Source: Arenicola marina (lineage: Eukaryota > Annelida > Polychaeta > Arenicolidae). Taken from it: a DNA stretch of 64,000 nt. Position numbers and translations under genes: made by a program. The DNA lies in contig OZ025252.1 of the NCBI GenBank assembly GCA_964019135.1, positions 4,480,823-4,544,822 on the forward strand, in the 5' to 3' direction. The notes beneath the pieces are model-generated. The model was given only the letters and a program-made list of their open reading frames with translations, did no database searches and was not told the origin of the DNA. The stretch's first letter is position 1; every line of letters begins with the position of its first letter. This document shows positions 11,990 to 25,500 of this stretch, piece by piece.

Positions 11990-12060
11990 CGTTTTACTCC
12001 GTACGTTGTGGAATGCATGAGATCGGGGATTCGAGTCCGAGCTATGTCAGGTACGAAACT
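11990..12060 (+). repeat. Possible tRNA-derived SINE head (B-box)
   Basis: GGGGATTCGAGTCCGAGC at about 12025-12042 closely matches an RNA polymerase III B-box (GGTTCGANTCC). No clear A-box or cloverleaf is visible, so a decayed SINE head is more likely than a tRNA gene. Confidence 0.3.
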
Positions 12061-12419
12061 TTCCGGCCCTCTGTGGACCCCTCCTAGGACCTACCCCTGT
12101 ATACAGGGATCAAGGGTCACACACGTCGCACCGGACCGGTGCCGAGATACTACAATTGTACCATTAATCACAGGCCCGTTACAAAGAGTGTTTAACAATA
12201 AATGTCGTAGACATGCAGTTTCAGTATCTCAAATTGATAAGCAGTAGGAATAAGACACCATTTTGAGGATCAGCATATTTCTTGGACCATTGCAACTGAA
12301 GCAGTACGCACTGCTTTCAGATGTACTTATAGAAATACATAACACGTGAACGTAATCTGTCTATAGCCAGATTACTCATTTATATAGAAAAGATGACCAG
12401 AGCTTTACGGGCTCACAGC

Positions 12420-12720
12420 TTAGGCCATGCCTATTTATATTAATATCTGGGATTATGTAAAATTTTCATTTTCGATGTTGATTAAATATTCGGTATATGG
12501 TACGACAATAGAACCCGTTTTCGTGTTTTTCTGTGTCGTAGTGTAAGAAATAATGATTACAAGATCCAAAGCGGTAACTACCTACCTCACTTGTTAGGCA
12601 AATTTTAGTGGTAGTCATTAAAATGTGTATGCGCTGTTGATAACCTCGTTTACAAAAAAAAAATAAAAAAAAATTAGTGGCTAATGAGTGAGGTAGGTGG
12701 ATACCTTAGATCATGTAGGC
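12420..12720. mobile_element. Further copies of the 10.4-kb inverted-repeat element
   Basis: About 12430-12615 aligns with the interior and right end of the 10.4-kb units: the GTGTAAGAAATAATGAT stretch, the AAAGCGG motif, then CCTACCTCAC. A second left end, GGCTAATGAGTGAGGTAGG, starts near 12678. Confidence 0.55.
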
Positions 12721-13371
12721 CTACCATTTTTTGTGAAGGACCAGCTGTGAATGGAGGGCCTCGTTCGACCCCTCCGACATCTCCACCACCCCCCCCCCCC
12801 CACCCCATATGTGTATAAATAACTTTAACGTAGGGGAGCAATGAGGTCTGAAAAGATATGACTATATATTGTGAGATCTACAACCGACCTCCTCCCCCCG
12901 CCCCCCTCCACAACCCCCCTCACCCACACACATTGCATCAGCCATTGTGAACTTGTATGTGGTCCAAAGGTCAACGCTGAGGCGCAAAACGAGCACAGGC
13001 TTCAAAGCCGACAGTCCGTACACCTCCCACTACAAGCGGCACTAAAATACGGACTTACGACGGTCGTTTGCGGCACTCGTTCCTACCTCACTCGTTAGCC
13101 ATAAGACACTACCGGGGTGAAGACTGGGGGGAGGGTTGCCGTGCGTGGTCAAAGGAGGGGTGGGTAGTAAAGGTGAGAGGGGGGTGACTGAGAACAGGAG
13201 GGTCCGCAGGAGGGGATGGAGGGCGGGGGGAGGGGAAGATTGAGGGATGCTTTGTCCAACTGGTATCACCTGATCAGGCGACGCCGGATGCAGCAAAACG
13301 CCCGCCATTTCAAACCCGGATATTTGCTTGCTGTTTTTTTTCCCCCAAAAGCCCGCGAAGAATATGTCTTT
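12721..13371. other. GC-skewed intergenic stretch
   Basis: Poly-C near 12789-12803, pyrimidine-rich CCCCCGCCCCCCTCC-type sequence near 12892-12925, and a purine-rich G-run segment at 13110-13240. Open frames here have proline/glycine low-complexity translations and are not convincing genes. Confidence 0.4.
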
Positions 13372-13720
13372 TTTCCAAAAGTCAGACGTGGGATGCATGG
13401 CTCGGATTGGCCCACGAACACGTAGGCCTATATATATTGGTTGTACCGCCCGAGTCGGCTCAGTCCACGCGAATGTCAGACGCCGTGAAAGTCCATATCT
13501 AAGTTTTCTGACATACATCCAAGGCTAGCTGTGATCTCTCCAGCGTTAACGCTGGAGAGCTAATCCAAGGCAAGAATCACCCACACATCCAAGGCAAGAA
13601 TCACCCACACATCCAAGGCAAGAATCACCCACACATCCAAGGCAAGAATCATACAGTAAGTATAGACGAGTTATCAAATTTGAGTTTGTACTTTTCGAAC
13701 AGGTAAGGTGTTCTTGGTAA
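13372..13720. repeat. Dispersed hairpin-bearing repeat, copy 2
   Basis: Matches 5065-5365. The hairpin is here a perfect 24-bp palindrome (CTCTCCAGCGTT plus its complement, about 13538-13561). It is followed by four copies of a ~25-bp unit containing CCAAGGCAAGAATCACCC, against about two in copy 1. A mobile element with a 9-bp target duplication sits at its right end. Confidence 0.75.
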
Positions 13721-13724
13721 TAGG

Positions 13725-14141
13725 CACTCTCTGCCTTCGACTCACTCCGCTAGGGCTCCATTATATCTCTGTTGTCGCCTACGTCCTCAATGCATTTTCA
13801 CACTCATTCGCCAGGGCGGCGCTGCGCATATTGATAGGAAAAATGCGTCGCGCATTTCTACAAATTACTGCTCGGATCCCGGCCTAAGGCCAATAACACA
13901 TGAAATCAGGTGATGAAAAGAAAGAGTTCTGTCACAATTATAACTTTTTTGAAAGGGTACAAGGTGTTTTTTGCTGTATTAAATACACAAAGCTAGTTAT
14001 TTTTATGTTTTATTCTTGAAAACTATAATGTCGCAAGAAATTACAGCTGATTTGACTGTTTTTCAAGAATCTTGAAATTTGCCCCCGGCCGACAGCAGCG
14101 GTAAAAGCTAGCTTGCGTAGCGCCACCGTGCGGGGAGCTTG
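13725..14141 (+). mobile_element. 9-bp-TSD repeat family, copy A (417 bp)
   Basis: The element runs from CACTCTCTGCCTTCGACTC to GGGGAGCTTG. It is flanked by a perfect 9-bp direct repeat, GGTAATAGG, at 13716-13724 and 14142-14150. Copies B (20514-20905, reverse orientation) and C (35382-35698) share both ends and the interior, including GAAATTTGCCCCCGGCCGAC near the right end. The termini are not obvious inverted repeats, and it has no open frame or poly-A tail. A 9-bp duplication is typical of Mutator-like and some Merlin-like elements. Confidence 0.85.
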
Positions 14142-15035
14142 GGTAATAGGGTTATAAAGTCTCGTTCGCCTAGACTTCCGGTTTACTCATTTTGAGGACA
14201 AACAAACGAACCACGTGTTCGGAACGAGTTTAGAATCTCTACGCACACTGGTATCCTGACTATATGTGACGTAGGCGTGACGTGTATGTTACGCAAAGAG
14301 AGAGACTAGGAACCAGACTACCTGCGCAAGAGCCAGGCGCCAAGGTGTGGGTCCATTGCGGAAGCCTAGCGATATGATTAAGAATATTTAAGAAATATAG
14401 CTGCACAAAACGGATAGACGACATATTTTTCATTCATTTGCGCCATCACAATGACCAATATGTGTTACGATGGGACAACACGGCTGAGAAACTAACGCTT
14501 TTTTGCATTTCCTACGAAAACGAGGCATTATGACGTCACACGGATTCTCTCTGGTGACAACGTTGGCGCAACGCTTCAAACAGAAAATTTACAAAGAATT
14601 AAGAAACTTTGTCTTTTCGTGATCCAAAAGTGATACGACAACATCTAACTAGTCTTATCTTACCTTTACCATGTGGTTTAATGACGCACCCGTGTGTTGT
14701 TACTCCATGCACTGCACATTTTGACAGCGGAATAGTTAAGTCGATCACTTGCTCTCGCCATTTTTGTTACCGCGGAGGCACGTGAAACTCTGTGACGTCA
14801 CTCGCTGTTTGGAGAACTCGTGAAAGCCCGGATGCAGGGCTAAATTCAGAACGCTATTTTTAGCTTTCAAGTGTTTTGAAGACGGATTTTTCCTTGTATA
14901 TTCCCAAAGTTCTGCGTTTCATCGCCTCCAAATACTTTAACGTATACCTCCCATAGCCATGTTTAGTGAAATGGTACTCATAGTTTTTAGAATAAACCTG
15001 GAAAGAAATGGACTTATAGCTGCTTATACTTTAAC
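14142..15035 (+). promoter_or_regulatory. Upstream region of the exonuclease gene with two CRE sites
   Basis: Two perfect TGACGTCA sites lie at 14531-14538 and 14793-14800, with a CACGTG-like GGCACGTGAAA near 14778. Upstream exons of the exonuclease gene may lie here, because its first recognised exon has an acceptor at its start. I could not identify a transcription start. Confidence 0.4.
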
Positions 15036-16230
15036 ATGGAGCACGTGTGTTTGTTTCAGAACAACATTGATATGCAGGGCCCATGTGACATCACCACAAT
15101 ACCATCCTTTGTGACACCCCCTCAGCTGTTGCCTCTTTCAGCAGCACAAGTCAAGGAGCTGCATAACATCTTTTATGACCTGGAAACTGATGGCTTGGGT
15201 AAGCATGTAAACTTTTATTTTGGAAGGAGGTTTTCTTTCATGTGGAAGCCTTCATCTACATGATGTATGTGCCATTATTTCTTTTCTCACTAACAAGCCT
15301 TTCTTTTATCGTACGCTCATTATAGATACATGTAAGCAGTTGTGGTGCTGAACCTAGCCTTAGCAATTCTGTTTTTCCTTTTCAGGGTTCAAACCCAACA
15401 TTATCCAGATAGCAGCCTGTGATGGAAAGCGACGGTTGAACCGCTATGTGATGCCTCCTCTTCGCCGCCTGCCTGCTAAGATCACTGCTATCACTGGATT
15501 ATCTATCCGTGGGTCAGATATGTACTTGAGGGAAGCCAAAGTCCAGACTGTGACTCTCAAGTCGGCACTGCAGGATTTTATCGCCTTTTTAGTTCCGCAC
15601 ACTAATTTGGTTGGTCATAACATCAGGTCGTTTGACAATCGTATTTTGTTGCTTCATATTATGGACCAGGGTCTGCTGAGTGAGTTAGAATGTAAGGTGG
15701 AATCTACCATGGACACCCTAGCTCTGGTGAAGGCACTATACCCAACACGTGCTAAAGAGTATGCCGACAAGAAGCTCACTGGGCCATACAAGCAGGAGAA
15801 CTTAGTGAAGGATCTGCTGAACACTCCCTATGATGCCCATAATGCACTGGGTGATGTGACTGCTCTCCAAAGCCTAGTGTCCCATTGTTCCTTAACACAG
15901 GAGATAATGCTTCCCCATTGCATCACTATTGCAAGTACCATCAAATACATTGGGCACAGCCTCAAAACCAAACAGAATAAAGACACGTTGCAAACATTGA
16001 TAAAAAACAAAATCCTGTCAGATACTATGGCAACAAAAGCGGCATCCACTGGACTATGCTTTGAACATTTGAAGCTTGCCTATCAGCGTGGTGGTGCTGA
16101 TCAAGTGAAGAATCTGTTTGTAGAAAATACTGATTCTGGTATAAGGGTGACAAAGGAGAGGAGAATAATCGACAACGTTGTGCGTTATGTTGAATCTTTG
16201 TATCTGGGAGGACCGGTGGCCGAGCAGTAA
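15036..16230 (+). CDS. DEDDh-family 3'-5' exonuclease
   Basis: Two exons, 15036-15198 and 15386-16230, join in phase (one base plus two bases) across a GTAAGC...TTTTCAG intron to give 335 residues. Exo I is 'FYDLETDGLG' with D48 and E50; Exo II is 'LVGHNIRSFDNRIL' with D138; Exo III is 'HNALGDV' with H206 and D211. All five DEDDh catalytic residues are therefore present, so the enzyme is predicted to degrade DNA or RNA 3'-5' using two metal ions. The fold is the DnaQ/TREX-like RNase H class; the closest subfamily cannot be told by eye. The C-terminal ~120 residues after the fold are unassigned. A good acceptor (TTTGTTTCAG, ending at 15059) lies in phase just inside the frame, so the true protein may start on an upstream exon and the ATG at 15036 may be intronic. 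Confidence is high for the domain, moderate for the start. Confidence 0.85.
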
Positions 16231-16580
16231 TGTGTTGGCCTTGTAGCACGCATCTGGGTTGTATGCTCCGTTGAGGAGTTGAGGAGGTGTTATTGTGTAC
16301 AGCCGTGCCTGGAGTAATATGTAAAGTGGTCACAGCAAAAAGGTAGTGTCTTGTGAATGTTTGACAAATTTATTGAAAAATGATAAAAAATCGTAACTTG
16401 TTTTTTAGGGTCGTACAGTAGTGACATCTCTAGCATGAGAGTAGCCAGGTTAGCCTGTCTTTTCTATTTATTTGTGGAACCTGTATGGATTAAAGTTTCT
16501 TTAAACAAAATATTAGAAGGATGGTAAATTTTAGGTCCTGTTGTTGTATCACCTGTGTACCAAAACCTTACAAATTGTTT

Positions 16581-16586
16581 AATAAA
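16581..16586 (+). terminator. Polyadenylation signal of the exonuclease gene
   Basis: AATAAA lies 351 bases after the stop codon in AT-rich sequence. It is the first canonical signal downstream and the likely 3' end of this transcript. Confidence 0.5.
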
Positions 16587-16903
16587 GATCCCTAAAGGAG
16601 CTATTTTCATTGTGTTTATTGATATTTACAAATATCACATAGAAATATAGCAAAAGCCACCAGGTGATTGTGAAATATAATTAAAGTTTGGCGTTAAGAT
16701 GAACAGGGTGGATACCAACTATTTTTGTCATAAAATGTAGTGTCTGAGCGGATCGCAATGACGGACGGCACCTGTCTGTTGTGAGCTATATTATTCAATA
16801 ATTTGACCCTTTTTTTTTTATTTTTGGAATCAGTATAGAATAAAGATGCTTTGTGCAAAGTTTTAGGCAAATGGTAAATATTTTATAAAACCACGCCCAA
16901 CCT

Positions 16904-17648
16904 TCTTAATTCACGCAATATAAAATTATGTAATAAGAGAATTATTTAAAATTTTAGTCGCAAGCAAGATCGCATGTTGGCGCAAGTGCCCCCAGATCCC
17001 CCCAGGCAAGCCGCTTCCATGGGGGCACAACCGTGCCAATGTTAACCTGTTAAAATCCTTATGGCCATGATATAGCCCAGATACATGGCTGCTCATACGC
17101 GCTGGTACCCGACACGCGAGAGAGCCATGAAGTGCACCCCACATGAGGCCAGGAATTGGTGGGGGTGTCTGTGCATCGTGTAGGCTTTTGCCCTTGTCAA
17201 TAAATCGTCTACCATCCAAAGTGATAAAAGGTAATTCCACAATAGTTGAACTTTTCTTTCGTTGTCTTATATTAGCTGGGCGCATTTGAAAAAGTGTTGT
17301 TACCGCAATAAACAACACACATTTTCTCGACACTTGCTTCGCCATTTTGGCTTATAGTCCGTTGCCAAATTTTCAAAGTGGCGGAGCGAGTTTGTGTAAA
17401 CTTGTGCTATTTAGTGCATGTATAAAAGGCCAACATTGAATATGAAACCACGAGAGAAAAGTTTAACACTTGTGGAATTACGTTTCATCACTTTTGGTGA
17501 CAGGCAATTTACTGATAAGGGCAAATAGCTACATGATGCACAGACACCTCCACCAATTCCTGGTCTCATGTGGGTTGTACATCAGGACTCTCTCGCGCGT
17601 CGGGTACCAGCGCGTATGAGAGTCATGTATCAGGGCTACCCATGATAG
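16904..17648. mobile_element. Truncated foldback element with mirrored open frames
   Basis: The outer end TTGGCGCAAGTGCCCCCAGA starts at 16978. Inverted arms of about 200 bp (about 17070-17275 and 17430-17640) enclose a ~150-bp loop. The right arm breaks off near 17648, so its outer end is missing. The minus strand of the left arm and the plus strand of the right arm encode alignable peptides over ~65 codons without indels. Both contain 'LHDAQTPPPIPGLMW', preceded by an ITLDGRRFIDKGK/ITFGDRQFTDKGK stretch; the right-arm copy has one stop. The family is complete at 43333-44061. Confidence 0.6.
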
Positions 17649-17664
17649 ATCTAACGTTAGATCT
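17647..17664. repeat. Perfect 18-bp palindrome
   Basis: AGATCTAACGTTAGATCT reads identically on both strands and sits exactly where the right arm of the foldback element is cut off. It may mark a rearrangement junction. Confidence 0.8.
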
Positions 17665-20200
<2,536 letters not shown>

Positions 20201-20399
20201 TTGTCGGAATATATCCTTTGCAAAAGCGCAATCGGCGACACATTTTCCGGTTAGAACACGTGAAATATAAGAGGCGTAAATGTAAACAACCCCCACTTCA
20301 ATTAAATGCAAAATAATTTATACCGCTGTGTATATGCGACAGGAAGCAAATAATACGACTGGTATCAAATGGAAGGATTGCCACTTTATGGTTCAGTCT

Positions 20400-21000
20400 A
20401 AATCACTAATGTGCGTATAATCTAAGTGGGCCTCACATCACGCATCAGTACACCTGCCAACACTTCTTTCACCCGGGTCGGGTGCGCGCGCATTCATTCG
20501 GCATGCCGATTGTCAAGCTTCCCGCATGGTGGCGCTACGCAAGCTAGCCTTTACCGCTGCTGTCGGCCGGGGGCGAATTTCAAGATTCATGAAAAACGGT
20601 CAAATTAGCTGTAATAAAACATAAAAATAACGAGCTTTGTGTATTTAATACAGCAAAAAACATCATGTACCCTTTCTAAAAAGTTATAATTGTGACAGAA
20701 CTCTTTCTTTTCATCACCTGATTTCATGTTTTATTAGGCTTAGGCTGGGGGGTTCCAGCACTAATTTGTAGAAATGCGCGACGCATTTTTCCTATCGAAT
20801 TTTCGCAGCGCCGCCCTGACGAGCGAGTGGGAAAATGCATTGAGGACGTAGGCGACAACAGAGATATAATGGAGCCCTTGCGGAGTGAGTCGAAAGCAGA
20901 GAGTGGCCGATTGTGTCCGGTTCGAAACAGCACGGGAGAAAACGGCGACTGACTAAAAAAAAGTACCAGTTGGCTGGTTCCGTTGCCGTTGTCGAAACGT
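20400..21000. repeat. Dispersed repeat interrupted by copy B
   Basis: 20400-20513 and 20906-21000 together align with one continuous segment in reverse orientation at about 53500-53700. Shared landmarks are CACTTCTTTCACC, CATTCGG-ATGCC, AAACAGCACG and GGTTCC. The 392 bp between them are copy B of the 9-bp-TSD family. The uninterrupted copy at 53.6 kb serves as the empty-site reference. Confidence 0.65.
20514..20905 (-). mobile_element. 9-bp-TSD repeat family, copy B (392 bp)
   Basis: Reverse orientation relative to copy A. Flanked by a perfect 9-bp direct repeat, GCCGATTGT, at 20505-20513 and 20906-20914. Its minus-strand ends are CACTCTCTGCTTTCGACTC and GAAGCTTG. Insertion is confirmed by the related uninterrupted sequence at 53.6 kb. 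Confidence 0.85.
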
Positions 21001-22530
21001 TATAACCTTGTATAACACTACGCGCATTTCGCCCACAAAGGCACGCACAGGAGTAACAAAAGACAAAACAAAGCAAAAATTCTCCCTGTTACATTGATAC
21101 GTGCTGAATGTTAACTGGCGTGTCATCTTTCGTGAGTGAGGAGGGGCGCAATGTTCTTACACAGAAGCATGACAGGGTTTGTACATGTATACCATGCATC
21201 AAATATACACATTATCAGGCGTCTAGCTTTTTTAACATAAGTTAGCTAAAAAATAAAAGGCTTTGAATTTTAACAATTACAAATGTAATAATAATAAAAG
21301 ATTTGCTAGATCTAATTATTCTTTGTTATCGCCCATTGCCCGCTCACAGCTAAAGCTTTAACCAGCGGACGAATCACAGGCACGGACATTTCCCGTAGTT
21401 GTGTTGGCTTATGTTTAGACTCCTAGTTCTCTTACATAGTGCAGTGATTACACTAAAGCATATGATGATACCGGCCCCAATGATTGGCCTTAATTAGAGT
21501 CTCCTGTGACAGTCCCCTTCCAGAACCCGATATACGGGGCTGACCTAGGCCCAGACCTAGGCCTATATGCCACCAAATGCGAAAATATGCAAGCAGACAA
21601 TATTCCTTGTGTTGTGGGGACCCTGTGTGGTTGCATGAACTGCGTATGAGGGCGGGCGGGCGTGGGGGGGGGGGCAGTACTGAGCGCACGTAGTGTCCAT
21701 GTGACATTGCAGCTTTAGATAATTATGTAAGTAGTGTAATTAGGGTTAGTGCTGGTGCCTGAAGGCCCCACAACATTGAACCTCCCCCTCTCCCCCCCCC
21801 CCCCCAACAATATCGGGATAATTTCGGAAAATGGGGTTTATTTGTAGTAAACGCATTGAAGGTGGACCCCCCACCCTCCCCCCGTTCTCTTTTGAGGAAG
21901 TACGCTATCTTAGGCAGCGTGGACCCCCCTCCCCGTCGTCAAACATTTTTTGTGGTCGCAATGATGTTCAGAGCACCCCAGTCGCAAGTTCTGACCCCCC
22001 CCCCCCCCTCCTTTTCAAATTCCTGGATCCGGCTTTGCGCAATGTGAAAGGACGCCCGCTGCACAATATTCAGTGATGTTGGTCGCCTTTAGCTCAAAAC
22101 TGTTCAAAGAGATTAATTGGTACTGGATTGGGGGGTCAGGGTGGCAAGATAGGTGGTGGGGTGGGCGGGGGGTGGCATGTGGGGTGTGGGTGCAGACGAG
22201 AGGGGAGCGTACTAAGGCGGTGGGCGGGGGAAAGGGTGCAGCTGGGAGCAGTGGGTCCAATGGAACGCACCCACGGTAGGATGCCGGGTCGGTACACAGG
22301 CCGTGCCTCTCGGTAACAATCCGGATATTTGCTTATCATATATTTTCGTTTAATTGCAAGTGCGTTTTGTGAATGGCTGTATATCTCTTGAAGAGCGCGC
22401 ACTCCACAAGTGTATATAATGATACATATCAATGATATATAATGATACGCAGCAACTACAATTTTTACCGTGGCATTCGGTGGACAAACATAACATATGT
22501 CAGCCAATACCGAAAACAGGATACTGTACC
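21001..22530. other. Intergenic with G/C homopolymer tracts
   Basis: No gene recognised. Contains poly-G near 21665-21674, poly-C near 21787-21805 and 22000-22010, and a G-rich segment at 22130-22260. Low-complexity open frames on both strands are not supported as genes. Confidence 0.4.
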
Positions 22531-22531
22531 G

Positions 22532-25500
22532 GTGCAGAGCTGTCAGCAATGGCCGAGTGGTACAGGGCTGGTCTGTGTCGGGTAGTGGTCTATATCACTA
22601 TCTGGTGTAGAGCTGTCAGCCATGGCCGGGTGGTACAGGGCTGGTCTGTGTCTGGTAGTGGTCTATATCACTGTCTGGTGTAGAGCTGTCAGCTATGGCC
22701 GAGTGGTACAGGGCTGGTCTGTGTCTGGTAGTGGTCTATATCACTATCTGGTGTAGAGATGTCAGCTATGGCCGAGTGGTACAGGGCTGGTCTGTGTCGG
22801 GTAGTGGTCTATATCACTGTCTGGTGTAGAGCTGTCAGCTATGGCCGAGTGGTACAGGGCTGGTCTGTGTCGGGTAGTGGTCTATATCACTGTCTGGTGT
22901 AGAGCTGTCAGCTATGGCCGAGTGGTACAGGGCTGGTCTGTGTCTGGTAGTGGTCTATATCACTATCTGGTGTAGAGCTGTCAGCCATGGCCGGGTGGTA
23001 CAGGGCTGGTCTGTGTCTGGTAGTGGTCTATATGACTGTCTGGTGTAGAGCTGTCAGCCATGGCCGGGTGGTACACGGCTGGTCTGTGTCTGTTAGTGGT
23101 CCATATCACTATCTGGTGTAGAGCTGTCAGCCATGGCCGGGTGGTACAGGGCTGGTCTGTGTCTGGTAGTATTCTATATCAGTGTCTGGTGTAGAGCTGT
23201 CAGCCGTGGCCGGGTGGTACAGGGCTGGTCTGTGTCTGGTAGTGGTCTATATCACTATCTGGTGTAGAGCTGTCAGCCATGGCCGGGTGGTACAGGGCTG
23301 GTCTGTGTCTGGTAGTGGTCTATATCACTGTCTGGTGTAGAGCTGTCAGCCATGGCCGGGTGGTACACGGCTGGTCTGTGTCTGTTAGTGGTCCATATCA
23401 CTATCTGGTGTAGAGCTGTCAGCCATGGCCGGGTGGTACAGGGCTGGTCTGTGTCTGGTAGTATTCTATATCACTGTCTGGTGTAGAGCTGTCAGCCGTG
23501 GCCGAGTGGTACAGAGCTGGTCTGTGTCTGGTAGTGGTCTATATCACTATCTGGTGTAGAGCTGTCAGCCATGGCCGGGTGGTACAGAGCTGGTCTGTGT
23601 CTGGTAGTGGTCTATATCACTGTCTGGTGTAGAGCTGTCAGCCATGGCCGGGTGGTACACGGCTGGTCTGTGTCTGTTAGTGGTCCATATCACTATCTGG
23701 TGTAGAGCTGTCAGCCATGGCCGGGTGGTACAGGGCTGGTCTGTGTCTGGTAGTATTCTATATCACTATCTGGTGTAGAGCTGTCAGCCATGGCCGGGTG
23801 GTACAGGGCTGGTCTGTGTCTGGTAGTGGTCTATATCACTGTCTGGTGTAGAGCTGTCAGCTATGGCCGAGTGGTACAGGGCTGGTCTGTGTCTGGTAGT
23901 GGTCTATATCACTATCTGGTGTAGAGCTGTCAGCCATGGCCGGGTGGTACAGGGCTGGTTTGTGTCTGGTAGTGGTCTATATCACTGTCTGGTGTAGAGC
24001 TGTCAGCCATGGCCGGGTGGTACACGGCTGGTCTGTGTCTGTTAGTGGTCCATATCACTATCTGGTGTAGAGCTGTCAGCCATGGCCGGGTGGTACAGGG
24101 CTGGTCTGTGTCTGGTAGTATTCTATATCAGTGTCTGGTGTAGAGCTGTCAGCCGTGGCCGAGTGGTACAGAGCTGGTCTGTGTCTGGTAGTGGTCTATA
24201 TCACTATCTGGTGTAGAGCTGTCAGCCATGGCCGGGTGGTACAGAGCTGGTCTGTGTCTGGTAGTGGTCTATATCACTGTCTGGTGTAGAGCTGTCAGCC
24301 GTGGCCGGGTGGTACCGGGCTGGTCTGTGTCTGGTAGTGGTCTATGTCACTGTCCGGTGTAGAGCTGTCAGCCATGGCCGGGTGGTACAGGGCTGGTCTG
24401 TGTCTGGTAGTGGTCTATATCACTATCTGGTGTAGAGCTGTCAGCCATGGCCGGGTGGTACAGGGCTGGTCTGTGTCTGGTAGTGGTCTATATCACTGTC
24501 TGGTGTAGAGCTGTCAGCCATGGCCGGGTGGTACACGGCTGGTCTGTGTCTGTTAGTGGTCCATATCACTATCTGGTGTAGAGCTGTCAGCCATGGCCGG
24601 GTGGTACAGGGCTGGTCTGTGTCTGGTAGTATTCTATATCAGTGTCTGGTGTAGAGCTGTCAGCCGTGGCCGAGTGGTACAGAGCTGGTCTGTGTCTGGT
24701 AGTGGTCTATATCACTATCTGGTGTAGAGCTGTCAGCCGTGGCCGAGTGGTACAGAGCTGGTCTGTGTCTGGTAGTGGTCTATATCACTATCTGGTGTAG
24801 AGCTGTCAGCCATGGCCGGGTGGTACAGAGCTGGTCTGTGTCTGGTAGTGGTCTATATCACTGTCTGGTGTAGAGCTGTCAGCCATGGCCGGGTGGTACA
24901 CGGCTGGTCTGTGTCTGTTAGTGGTCCATATCACTATCTGGTGTAGAGCTGTCAGCCATGGCCGGGTGGTACAGGGCTGGTCTGTGTCTGGTAGTATTCT
25001 ATATCACTATCTGGTGTAGAGCTGTCAGCCATGGCCGGGTGGTACAGGGCTGGTCTGTGTCTGGTAGTGGTCTATATCACTGTCTGGTGTAGAGCTGTCA
25101 GCTATGGCCGAGTGGTACAGGGCTGGTCTGTGTCTGGTAGTGGTCTATATCACTATCTGGTGTAGAGCTGTCAGCCATGGCCGGGTGGTACAGGGCTGGT
25201 CTGTGTCTGGTAGTGGTCTATATCACTGTCTGGTGTAGAGCTGTCAGCCATGGCCGGGTGGTACACGGCTGGTCTGTGTCTGTTAGTGGTCCATATCACT
25301 ATCTGGTGTAGAGCTGTCAGCCATGGCCGGGTGGTACAGGGCTGGTCTGTGTCTGGTAGTATTCTATATCAGTGTCTGGTGTAGAGCTGTCAGCCGTGGC
25401 CGAGTGGTACAGAGCTGGTCTGTGTCTGGTAGTGGTCTATATCACTATCTGGTGTAGAGCTGTCAGCCATGGCCGGGTGGTACAGAGCTGGTCTGTGTCT

